Assembly: GCA_051880615.1 (NCBI GenBank)
Contig: JBJEOH010000034.1
Span: forward strand, 186,001 to 250,000
Length of the DNA: 64,000 nt
Source of the DNA: UBA7067 sp051880615
Lineage (GTDB): Bacteria; Bacillota; Clostridia; Oscillospirales; Acutalibacteraceae
Reading direction: 5' to 3'
The notes under the pieces: generated by a model
What the model saw: only the letters and a program-made list of their open reading frames with translations
Told to the model about the DNA's origin: nothing
Databases searched by the model: none
Part shown: positions 33,101 through 39,950 of the stretch, piece after piece
Layout of the letters: every line of letters starts with the position of its first letter
Numbering within the stretch: the stretch's first letter is position 1
Position numbers and translations under genes: made by a program

Positions 33101-34197
33101 CTGGTAATGATGGTACTTCAATTAAAGTTGGCTATATTTATAACAACAGCACTAATACTTGGTCTACTGAACCTTATAATCCATCCGGTACAACTGACCC
33201 GACTGTAACCATTACTAAACCGGATAATGCAACAATCAGTGCAATGTATGGATCAGGCACAACAATAACAACCTCCGGTACTGTTCCATCAGGCACTCAG
33301 TTGACAATCACTGTAACTCCGGATGATGGCTTCACGGTTGAAAGTATAACAGCAACAACTTCAAGTGGCTCAGAGTCTGTATCGTTCTCAGACCAAGGTG
33401 ATGGTAAGGTAGCAGGTACATATACAGTTACAAGTAAAGTTACTATTACTGCAACGGTTAAGGCTTCGTCGAGTTCTACACCTTCTTCAAACGCAATTTA
33501 CTTTAAGAATACAGTCGGTTGGACGAATGTATATGTTTACCTCTATAATAACGCTTATTGGAATGATAATGGTTCCGGTTCGAATGATATCGCTGCTGGA
33601 CCTATTCAGATGACTCTAGTAGATGGTACAACGGATGTATATTATTATAATATTCCTGAAGGCGATTCTTATAGTATTGTTTCCTTTACTAAGGACTCAC
33701 AGTCAAATTACAGTAATTTCCATAAAACTGAAGCTGTTTATAGGGCAGATTTTAGCATCAGTAAACCATTGTATACTCCTAATACTCCAGCAAGTGAGAC
33801 GCGTAATGGTGTTCCATATTATAATAACGGTACATGGTCAGCTTATTCTTCCAGCGGTGATACTCCGGGTGCGGCCTCTAACTATTACTTGAGAGGAGCA
33901 TTAACTGATTGGACTACAGGAACTCAAATGTATTTCAAGAGTGCAACTGACGATTCTACTGTTGAAGTTGAAATTACGCCTGCTGAGACTAAGTCTTATT
34001 CTTTTAAGTTGTATGATAAAACCGCTGAAAAATGGATAGGTAATAAGAATTCACCAACAACTGTAAACTTGAATACACCTGTTGTTCTTACAGTGAATGA
34101 TGGTAATGATTCTACTATATCTTTAACAGCTGGTACGAAGTACAAGTTTAGCTATGTAATTAATACTAATACCCTTACTGTAACTGAAGTATCTTAA
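30172..34197 (+). CDS. Giant TasA-like adhesin with tandem beta domains and starch-binding-like modules (locus protein 7)
   Basis: The 1341-residue protein is the largest in the window. It has an N-terminal membrane segment ending in ITYSWIEGAT, a TasA-like domain (about 45-230, ending LQFRIWNDVNGDGYTS), three or more related beta domains (about 235-560; NITIKDRSTGRLVEANANTV and similar), and an unassigned 560-800 region. Two surface-repeat-like domains follow (about 810-906 and 1010-1100, ending VIKPVVKAK and VTITATVKAS). Three carbohydrate-module-like segments begin near 909 (TIYLQNDANWSGTPQAHIWYD), 1108 (AIYFKNTVGWTNVYVYLYN) and 1235 (YYLRGALTDWTTGTQMYF). The last three resemble CBM26-like and glucan-binding modules. 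Ser/Thr/Gly-rich composition fits a secreted fibre. It lacks an LPxTG anchor, so it is held by other locus components or by SipW-dependent assembly. Confidence 0.75.
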   Translation: MNKRNFILNFAFKSKYNFFACLVALLVLIFSVSSITYSWIEGATSLKIKSGTATVYAGSDMAVKVLAQPTGTDATLNLANYIDPAKCSLAPAKGEKNADGTISVQFLNDDNTTYRDATTDDISNNYIFFETKIKPNDDISSYKFKEGSSLSVSSLKLSISLLSADRTTIYYSNIFTAEQVAAYPAACTGLTGGTEYILQFRIWNDVNGDGYTSTPANYNAAINCTLVPQANFTTLYLKDYTNSESSQKILSGKTIKVITGSKTTTGTRSVGTDYDTYTFNKVPGDTDSLKSVKFVAYNSDGTTFATWDLAGTAVATESTYNVYGSASATASFGTYGTLKKVTLVDKSTENLLQASPAVTLTNGTEAYTMYRGTSTTNFTTYVPTSADNFKFSNSTYYAEETTASTSTTPYYYILGESQTTTDGKKKCVGFWSDSAYTAFNNITIKDRSTGRLVEANANTVYASYPDSTLTTVKDKLYKAYYDSAKKEWKLTATNSSFTNNDVGMVWTFKAYASSTATDETYSWHIDGRKAQDSTTYTFKSAVTGTNASDGTWGLYEVSQINPYILYEDGQKLVSFYGGVDTGWGDTEAINGKTVNYINENNKTDGTGDQPAYTTGTYQINSKEYRIAKFVDKPSLDYYLKNIHSFSGVQIGENAQGGKFYGLYKSGDTNVVDKTVSPISGTTKLNGSDSSSSSVLNLYNGPVAFSTVTSSATSLLGETLYIEYFICPTGQENSAKYYCINPSVVDSSGTKSKYCTTVDSSKTTASSFDFVTRQDLKDFIAENGNDYTIKTVLTDGTVYYVSDSDYVTFLGEPAKVSVKLESVDNVTATASYEGSAGTSTINEGDTVHNISEGKVLTLSATPVSGYEFVNFEIYNEDGTTLVTTVENNKTYTVPDFNIVIKPVVKAKTIRTIYLQNDANWSGTPQAHIWYDNTSYVGWNNNASNMTKVSDKLWKYDLPNNGEDYTTVIFHVGDIKAPTGNDGTSIKVGYIYNNSTNTWSTEPYNPSGTTDPTVTITKPDNATISAMYGSGTTITTSGTVPSGTQLTITVTPDDGFTVESITATTSSGSESVSFSDQGDGKVAGTYTVTSKVTITATVKASSSSTPSSNAIYFKNTVGWTNVYVYLYNNAYWNDNGSGSNDIAAGPIQMTLVDGTTDVYYYNIPEGDSYSIVSFTKDSQSNYSNFHKTEAVYRADFSISKPLYTPNTPASETRNGVPYYNNGTWSAYSSSGDTPGAASNYYLRGALTDWTTGTQMYFKSATDDSTVEVEITPAETKSYSFKLYDKTAEKWIGNKNSPTTVNLNTPVVLTVNDGNDSTISLTAGTKYKFSYVINTNTLTVTEVS

Positions 34198-34216
34198 TTC
34201 AATACGAGGTGAAACC

Positions 34217-34780
34217 ATGAAAAAATTAAATAAAGCAACACTGCTGATTATTTCGTCATTGCTTGTGCTTGCGCTCACGCTTGTGGCAACCTTTTCATGG
34301 TTCCCTCGTGTTTCCGGCTATGATACCACTGAATATGGTTATCTTAACCTTAACACAACTGCGCAAATCAAGTATTCAGGATTGACCGTGACTACTTCTA
34401 AAACAACTATGGTTGATGGTGAGCTTTCGCAGGAAGCACAGGTTCCTTTATCAGATGGTGATAAGGTTCCTGTTCCGGCAAAAGATACAGTTTACTTCAG
34501 AACTGTTCTTACTAATAAGCAGGCAGGAACAATAAATGTTTCATTAACCGGGTTAAAGCTTACAAATGCAGATGAAAATATTTCTGTTTCGTTGCTTTCT
34601 CCTATGAAAACTTCTCATACTTATTCGACTGATGAATATGCTGCCGGTGTAACGCTTGCTGAACATATTGAGGTTGTTCAGTCAACAGCTACAGTTGTTG
34701 AGTGGTATCTCTATAATAGTGGAGATACTGAGGTTGAAGTTACTATTACTCAGCTTCCGCAAATTTCCTACAATAGATAA
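34217..34780 (+). CDS. Small TasA-like secreted protein (locus protein 8)
   Basis: The 187-residue protein has a membrane segment ending in VATFSWFPR (SWF at 27-29) and a single beta-sandwich-like domain with VYFRTVLTNKQAGTINVSLTGLKL and the end VVEWYLYNSGDTEVEVTITQL. It is the shortest substrate and lies immediately before the second SipW-type peptidase, 11 bases apart. It lacks the WxEGxD motif. A minor or tip subunit processed by the adjacent peptidase is a plausible but unproven role. The ribosome site is ACGAGGTGAAACC. Confidence 0.75.
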   Translation: MKKLNKATLLIISSLLVLALTLVATFSWFPRVSGYDTTEYGYLNLNTTAQIKYSGLTVTTSKTTMVDGELSQEAQVPLSDGDKVPVPAKDTVYFRTVLTNKQAGTINVSLTGLKLTNADENISVSLLSPMKTSHTYSTDEYAAGVTLAEHIEVVQSTATVVEWYLYNSGDTEVEVTITQLPQISYNR

Positions 34781-34791
34781 GAGGCTTACCC

Positions 34792-35475
34792 TTGAAGAAA
34801 AAAAAGAGTGTTTTAAAAAGAATACTGAATATAGTTTTAACTATTGTCATTTTGATCCTTGCATTTGTGCTTGTATTAACTACGGTAAGCCGTATTACCG
34901 GCAACACACCAAGTATTTTCGGCTACAGCATTTTCCGTGTTTCAACAGGCAGTATGGAGCCTGAGCTGATGGTTGGAGATGTTATACTAACCAAAGAGGT
35001 TGATGATGTAAATTCTCTTCAAGTCGGTGAAGTTATAACTTACAGAGGCACAATAGGCGAATATGCAAATATGATGATAACGCATAAGATTGTTAAAGCT
35101 CCTTATGAGGAGAATGGCAAGACTTATGTTATCACCAAAGGTGTTGCGAATGATATTGAGGATCAGCCTGTTGAAGCAAATCAGATTTCTTCAAAGCTCG
35201 TGTGTAAAATACCTTTCCTTGATTGGCTTTATTCATTCTTTTTAACACCTTGGGGACTTTTAACAGCAATAATACTTATTATTGTAGCTTTCGCAGGTGA
35301 GTTTTGGAATATTTTTAAGCTCTCCCATCAGGAAGTTACACAACCTAAGATGAATAAAGAAACCCTTGAAAAAGCGATTGAGCAGTATCAGTCGGAAAGT
35401 CCCACAAGTTCTTCTGATTCCTCAGATTCTCAGACTAACGAGATTCAGGATACTCAGGATAACACAACTCAATAA
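34792..35475 (+). CDS. SipW-type signal peptidase I (second, divergent copy)
   Basis: The 227-residue protein has the same architecture as the peptidase at 20.7 kb: membrane helix (about 10-32), nucleophile Ser54 in STGSMEPE, His98 in MITHKIV, a second membrane helix (about 145-170) and a Ser/Gln-rich tail. The acidic segment reads TKGVANDIEDQPV, with valine where the first copy has Asp (TKGDNNDIEDAEPV); a downstream Asp remains. The TTG start at 34792 follows AAGAGGC. Last gene of the locus, before a terminator. It probably processes the distal substrate set; the division of labour between the two peptidases is inferred from position. Confidence 0.85.
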   Translation: MKKKKSVLKRILNIVLTIVILILAFVLVLTTVSRITGNTPSIFGYSIFRVSTGSMEPELMVGDVILTKEVDDVNSLQVGEVITYRGTIGEYANMMITHKIVKAPYEENGKTYVITKGVANDIEDQPVEANQISSKLVCKIPFLDWLYSFFLTPWGLLTAIILIIVAFAGEFWNIFKLSHQEVTQPKMNKETLEKAIEQYQSESPTSSSDSSDSQTNEIQDTQDNTTQ

Positions 35476-35479
35476 CTTT

Positions 35480-35512
35480 TCAGAGCCGTATAGTTGATGT
35501 GCGGCTCTTTTG
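35480..35512 (+). terminator. Terminator closing the SipW/TasA-like locus
   Basis: AGAGCCG and CGGCTCT pair around an 13-base loop and TTTTG follows. Confidence 0.8.
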
Positions 35513-35518
35513 TGCTAT

Positions 35519-35556
35519 GTTTTAAAAGAGAGTCGTGGTTTTAAAAGAGTGTCGAT
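35519..35556 (+). repeat. Two tandem 19-bp repeats upstream of putP
   Basis: GTTTTAAAAGAGAGTCGTG is followed directly by GTTTTAAAAGAGTGTCGAT. They lie in a 339-base gap between the locus terminator and putP; the rest of that gap, apart from the promoter, shows nothing recognisable. Confidence 0.6.
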
Positions 35557-35721
35557 GGTTGCTGCTTTGACAGTTGGTTTGCGGTGTTTTACTGACAAAT
35601 ATCTAATATGTATAAGCTTAGATAATTGCATTAACTTTTTGAAATATCTGCTAAAAAAATCCCTGCAAATTTGTAGGAAATCATAAACTTCCTGTCTATT
35701 TCGCTTTATTGTAATAAAATT

Positions 35722-35750
35722 CTTGTCCAATTCTACAAATTATGGTATAT
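35722..35750 (+). promoter_or_regulatory. Sigma-A promoter of putP
   Basis: TTGTCC and TATATT are 17 bases apart, about 65 bases before the start codon. Confidence 0.65.
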
Positions 35751-35814
35751 TTATTATTGATTTTATCAATTTCAAAATAAAACGGCAATTTATTGTCGGG
35801 TAAGGAGATGGAAC

Positions 35815-37344
35815 ATGGAAATTAACGAAATCCTTATGCTTGTGGCGATTGGCGCATATCTGATTATCGTCCTGGGCGTCGGTATATGGTGTTCTAAACG
35901 AAATAACACCGTTGACGACTTTTATCTTGGCGGCAGGCGACTTGGCCCGTTTGTCACTGCAATGAGCGCAGAGGCTTCTGATATGAGCAGCTGGCTTCTT
36001 ATGGGCTTGCCGGGAGTTGCTTATTTAACGGGTATAGCTGACGCGGCGTGGACAGCAATCGGCTTGGCTCTTGGTACATACATTAACTGGCTTATCGTAG
36101 CAAAGCGAATCAGAAATTATTCTCATGTGTGCAAGAACTCAATCACGCTTCCGGACTTTTTCTCGAACCGTTACAGAGATAGTAAGCGACTTTTGATGTG
36201 CATTGCGGCTATGATTATTATTGTGTTCTTTGTGCCTTATACGGCTTCGGGATTCGCTGCCTGCGGCAAGCTGTTTGCTTCACTTTTCGGAATCGACTAT
36301 CAGCTTGCAATGGTGATTAGCGCGATTGTAATTGTTGGTTATACTACAATCGGCGGTTTCCTTGCGGCAAGTACAACCGACTTTATTCAGAGCATTGTTA
36401 TGACTGTTGCGTTGCTTGTTGTGTTTGGATTCGGTATCAGTGTTGCAGGTGGTGTTGACGCTGTTGTCGAAAATGCGAAGGCTTTGCCGGGTTATCTCAG
36501 CTTTACAGAAACCTATGACGCAACAGCAAATGCTGCTAACCCGTACGGAATTATCACTATAATTTCAACTATGGCTTGGGGTCTTGGCTACTTCGGTATG
36601 CCGCATATACTTCTCCGCTTTATGGCTATAGAGAACAGCAAAAAGCTCAAGCTTTCAAGAAGAGTTGCATCTGTATGGGTAGTAATTTCTCTTACTGTCG
36701 GTGTGTTAATCGGCGTTATCGGTCTTGGAATGGTCAACGCCGGTGAGCTTGCACCGCTTTCTGACCCTGAAACAATTATCGTTCAAATTGCAAACCTGTT
36801 GAGCAACAACGGCTGGCTTGCCGCTTTGGTTGCAGGACTTATCTTGGCAGGAATTCTTGCGTCAACAATGTCAACGGCAGATTCTCAGCTTCTTGCGGCT
36901 TCTTCAAGCGTTTCTGAAAACATTATCAGCGGCGTATTCAAGCTTAAAGCTACACCAAAGGTGAAGATGATTATTGCAAGAGTAACTCTTATTGTGATTG
37001 CTGTCATTGCGGTGTTCATTGCTTGGGACAGCAACAGCTCAGTTTTCCAGATTGTTTCGTTTGCGTGGGCGGGATTTGGCGCAGCGTTTGGACCGGTGGT
37101 CCTTTTTGCGCTCTTCTGGAAGAGGAGCAACCTTTACGGCGCACTTGCCGGTATGTTAGCCGGCGGTGTTACCGTGTTCGTATGGAAGTACCTTGTTCGC
37201 CCGCTCGGCGGTGTTTGGAATATATATGAGCTGCTTCCTGCGTTCATAGTTAGCTGTATTTTCATTGTTGTTGTAAGTCTTATTACAAAGGCTCCGTCAA
37301 AGGAAATCTGCGACGAATTTGACACTGTTAAGGCAATGAAGTAA
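35815..37344 (+). CDS. putP: Sodium/proline symporter
   Basis: PutP couples proline uptake to sodium influx. The 509-residue protein of the SSS family has about 13 transmembrane helices. It shows DDFYLGGRRLGPFVTAMSAEASDMSSWLLMGLPG near the N-terminus, ITLPDFFSNRYRD, the WGLGYFGMPHILLRFMAI segment and ILAGILASTMSTADSQLL with the sodium-site serines and threonines. The ATG has TAAGGAGATGGAAC before it. It is a single-gene unit with its own promoter and terminator. Confidence 0.93.
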   Translation: MEINEILMLVAIGAYLIIVLGVGIWCSKRNNTVDDFYLGGRRLGPFVTAMSAEASDMSSWLLMGLPGVAYLTGIADAAWTAIGLALGTYINWLIVAKRIRNYSHVCKNSITLPDFFSNRYRDSKRLLMCIAAMIIIVFFVPYTASGFAACGKLFASLFGIDYQLAMVISAIVIVGYTTIGGFLAASTTDFIQSIVMTVALLVVFGFGISVAGGVDAVVENAKALPGYLSFTETYDATANAANPYGIITIISTMAWGLGYFGMPHILLRFMAIENSKKLKLSRRVASVWVVISLTVGVLIGVIGLGMVNAGELAPLSDPETIIVQIANLLSNNGWLAALVAGLILAGILASTMSTADSQLLAASSSVSENIISGVFKLKATPKVKMIIARVTLIVIAVIAVFIAWDSNSSVFQIVSFAWAGFGAAFGPVVLFALFWKRSNLYGALAGMLAGGVTVFVWKYLVRPLGGVWNIYELLPAFIVSCIFIVVVSLITKAPSKEICDEFDTVKAMK

Positions 37345-37376
37345 TAGCTTTTTAAGGTTTATATTTTACAAATTTT

Positions 37377-37409
37377 ATCCCTCTCGGTTATCTCCGAGGG
37401 GGATTTTTT
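37377..37409 (+). terminator. Terminator of putP
   Basis: ATCCCTCTCGG and CCGAGGGGGAT pair around a TTATCT loop, followed by a T run. Confidence 0.9.
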
Positions 37410-37590
37410 GCGACTGTTTTCGGTGTAATTTTACGATGCATTTTGAATTAAATTTATGCGTGAATTGATCGGTATAATAGTATAAGAAACAATATAATGT
37501 TTACATTTTTGGCGTTTATGTCGACGAAAACGCATTTGTGTCAACATAAAATGCGTTTGTGCAAACATCATGTATACATTTCGCAACAAA

Positions 37591-37626
37591 GGAAAGTAAA
37601 GGAAAGTAAAGGAAAGTAAAGGAAAG
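37591..37626 (+). repeat. Tandem 10-bp repeat GGAAAGTAAA
   Basis: Three perfect copies and a partial fourth stand in a row. The unit length is far from CRISPR size and there are no spacers. Confidence 0.9.
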
Positions 37627-37765
37627 GATATATTTATGCCGCCGGGCGGCAGTGAATATATCGCTCAGCACAACAGGAAATTTTTGTGTTTGTTATCAGC
37701 AGGTGTCTGAGCGAGTTTACCACTCCCATTCAAGGCGATGTCATCAACACAAGTACGAAATTGAT

Positions 37766-37804
37766 AACGAGGTTGTAGGGAACACTCTTGAGTGTTCCGG
37801 TTCG
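37766..37804 (+). repeat. Intergenic palindromic repeat, related to the element at 50.4 kb
   Basis: AACGAGGTTGTAGGGAAC, a short GGAAC/GTTCC-type palindrome around CTCTTGAG, and GTTCCGGTTCG match 50370-50407 in order and orientation with a different centre. Confidence 0.75.
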
Positions 37805-38116
37805 CCCTTGTTGATTTTGAAACGAGCATAGCCTCCCTTTGAAGGGAGGGGGACCGCTTGCGGTGGAAGGATGCCACTCGAGCCGATGTGTATCTTGGAT
37901 AGTTTTAGCAGAGCTCACACACCTTTCAGTAAGCATAGCTGACAGCTCGCCTCAAGGGGAGCCGAGAACTCGTTTTAACGCTGTGCGTAAGTTGCCGACA
38001 TTTCCCCTAACAGGGGGATTTTCTCAAGGGGAGCGAAGAGCTGATTTCATTTTGCTTAACGGCATAATTTAACCTGCCGCAGGAGGACAGTAAAAAATTT
38101 TTTTCGGAAATTTTTT

Positions 38117-38146
38117 AAAACTTGACTTTTTCGAGTCAAGTTTTTT
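38117..38146 (+). terminator. Terminator-like hairpin before the phage-like block
   Basis: AAAACTTGACT and AGTCAAGTTTT pair around a TTTTCG loop with a T tail, shielding the block from upstream transcription. Confidence 0.8.
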
Positions 38147-38209
38147 GCTTTTTTCAGGGTATAGTGCAGGGAGGTTTTTCCTGCAATACATTGCAAGGGA
38201 GATTTCTTA

Positions 38210-38701
38210 TTGGACAAATCGAAAAAGCTGACTAAGCGTGAACGGTTGTTCTGCCGTTTCTACTGCGCTACGGGCAATGCGCGTGAGGCTGCTGTTAAGG
38301 CTGGCTTTGAGCCGCCTGAGGAAAAGGGACTTGAGCTGCTTTCAAACGACGCGGTTGTTGCCGAAATCAAAAGAGGAATGGAGAGGGAAAGGGAGCTTGC
38401 GAAGATTAAGGCTTTGAAAGGGCTTGAGCGCATAGCCTTTGGCAGCGTTTCAGACGCTGTAAGACTTGTGTGCAGTGATTCTCCGCCTTTATTGTGCCTT
38501 GAAAGCCTTGACTTGTTCCTGATAAGCGAAATCAAAAAGCCTAAGGACGGAGCGATGGAGATTAAATTTTTTGACCGGTTAAAGGCTCTTGAACGCCTTA
38601 TGCAGGAGGGCGAGCAGAACGATTCCTCGGCACTTCCTCTTTACAATGCGTTGTGCGAGGCATCCCGAGTGATTGACGGCGGTGATGCTGATGGAGTTTA
38701 A
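38210..38701 (+). CDS. Phage terminase small subunit
   Basis: TerS recognises the phage genome end and recruits the large subunit to the capsid portal. The 163-residue protein has the N-terminal DNA-binding helices typical of the family (LTKRERLFCRFYCATGNAREAAVKAGF) and an oligomerisation region ending near IKFFDRLKALERLMQ. It starts at TTG behind AAGGGAGATTTC. The large-subunit gene begins inside its 3' end, the usual arrangement, here with an 11-base overlap. Confidence 0.88.
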   Translation: MDKSKKLTKRERLFCRFYCATGNAREAAVKAGFEPPEEKGLELLSNDAVVAEIKRGMERERELAKIKALKGLERIAFGSVSDAVRLVCSDSPPLLCLESLDLFLISEIKKPKDGAMEIKFFDRLKALERLMQEGEQNDSSALPLYNALCEASRVIDGGDADGV

Positions 38702-39938
38702 GACTTTTTCGAAAAAGCAGCTTTGCGTTCTGAGCTGGTGGTGCGGCAACAGTCCTTACAAGGACTATGACGCTGTTATCTGCGACGGTGCGGTGAGAAG
38801 CGGCAAGACGCTTTGTATGAGCATTTCGTTCATTCTGTGGTCGCTGTCGGCATTCAGCGGACGGGACTTTGCAATCTGCGGCAAAACCGTAAGAGGAGTA
38901 AGACGGAATGTAGTGTCGCCGCTTTTGGGTACGCTCAGGGAGCTTGGTCTTTCAGTGCGTGAAAAGCTGAGTGCGAATCTAATTGAGATTGAGTGTGACG
39001 GCGTAAAAAACAGGTATTACCTGTTCGGCGGCAGAGATGAAAGTTCGGCGGCGCTGATACAGGGTATCACTCTTGCAGGTGTCTTGTTTGACGAGGTTGC
39101 GCTAATGCCGCGCTCATTTGTCGAGCAGGCAATCGCACGATGCTCTGTCAGCGGTTCGAAGTTCTGGTTCAACTGCAATCCCGAGCATCCGGGGCATTGG
39201 TTTTACCGCGAGTGGATTTTAAAGCGCAAAGAAAAAAACACGCTTTATCTTCACTTTAAAATGGAGGACAATCCCTCGCTGTCAAAGAAGATGCTTGAGC
39301 GCTACAAAAGCCTTTATTCGGGTGCGTTTTACCGCCGCTTTGTTGAGGGCAAGTGGGTTGCCGCTCAGGGTGCTGTTTATCCGTTTATGACGGAGGAGAT
39401 GTTTTCTGATGCGCCGCAGTGCGATTTTGAGGATTATGCCGTGTCGATAGATTACGGCACTGTCAATCCCGCCTCATTCGGGCTGTGGGGACTTTTACGG
39501 GGCATTTGGTACCGCATTGACGAATACTACTACGATTCTCGAAAGCAGGGCTATCAGCGTACTGACGAGGAGCATTACCGAGAGCTTGAAAGGCTTTGCG
39601 GCGGCAGGTGTGTTTCGGCGGTGACGGTTGACCCGTCGGCGGCAAGCTTTATTGAGGTTATCCGCCGACACGGCAAATTCAGCGTTACTCCCGCGCGCAA
39701 TAATGTGCTTGACGGCATAAGGCAGACGGCTGCGGCGCTTAAGGACAAACGAATTGTGATTTGCCGTAATTGCACCGACACTATCCGTGAGTTTTCGCTC
39801 TATCGCTGGAACGAAAACAGTGCAAACGATGTTCCGATTAAAGAAAATGACCATGCAATGGACGACATAAGATATTTTGTCGCAACGATTTTAAACGGCG
39901 GCAGCGACGACTTTTTTGCCGTTGCCGCCCGGAGGTAA
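38691..39938 (+). CDS. Phage terminase large subunit (PBSX/XtmB type)
   Basis: TerL is the ATP-driven DNA-packaging motor and headful or site-specific nuclease. The 415-residue protein has the Walker A DGAVRSGKTL (about 32-41), the Walker B VLFDEVALM, the coupling motif WFNCNPEHPGHWFY and the nuclease-domain start YAVSIDYGTVNP. All key motifs look intact. ATG 38691 is preferred over the GTG/ATG codons just upstream because it gives the conserved MEFKTFSKKQ start. Confidence 0.92.
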   Translation: MEFKTFSKKQLCVLSWWCGNSPYKDYDAVICDGAVRSGKTLCMSISFILWSLSAFSGRDFAICGKTVRGVRRNVVSPLLGTLRELGLSVREKLSANLIEIECDGVKNRYYLFGGRDESSAALIQGITLAGVLFDEVALMPRSFVEQAIARCSVSGSKFWFNCNPEHPGHWFYREWILKRKEKNTLYLHFKMEDNPSLSKKMLERYKSLYSGAFYRRFVEGKWVAAQGAVYPFMTEEMFSDAPQCDFEDYAVSIDYGTVNPASFGLWGLLRGIWYRIDEYYYDSRKQGYQRTDEEHYRELERLCGGRCVSAVTVDPSAASFIEVIRRHGKFSVTPARNNVLDGIRQTAAALKDKRIVICRNCTDTIREFSLYRWNENSANDVPIKENDHAMDDIRYFVATILNGGSDDFFAVAARR

Positions 39939-39950
39939 AGGAGGCTTTAA

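Larger units (their letters stand above)
37410..38116. other. Repeat-rich intergenic region before the phage-like block
   Basis: About 700 bases without a credible gene. It holds an AAAACGCATTT...AAATGCGTTT inverted pair near 37528-37556, the GGAAAGTAAA tandem repeat, a copy of the AACGAGGTTGTAGGGAAC intergenic repeat, a CCTCCCTTTGAAGGGAGG palindrome near 37832 and two copies of CTCAAGGGGAGC (37951 and 38023). Short open frames across it are explained by the repeats. Confidence 0.6.

Noticed and set aside
37665..38072. Three short overlapping frames on both strands in the repeat-rich gap
   Set aside because: They cover repeated palindromic sequence, lack ribosome sites and show no protein-like pattern.
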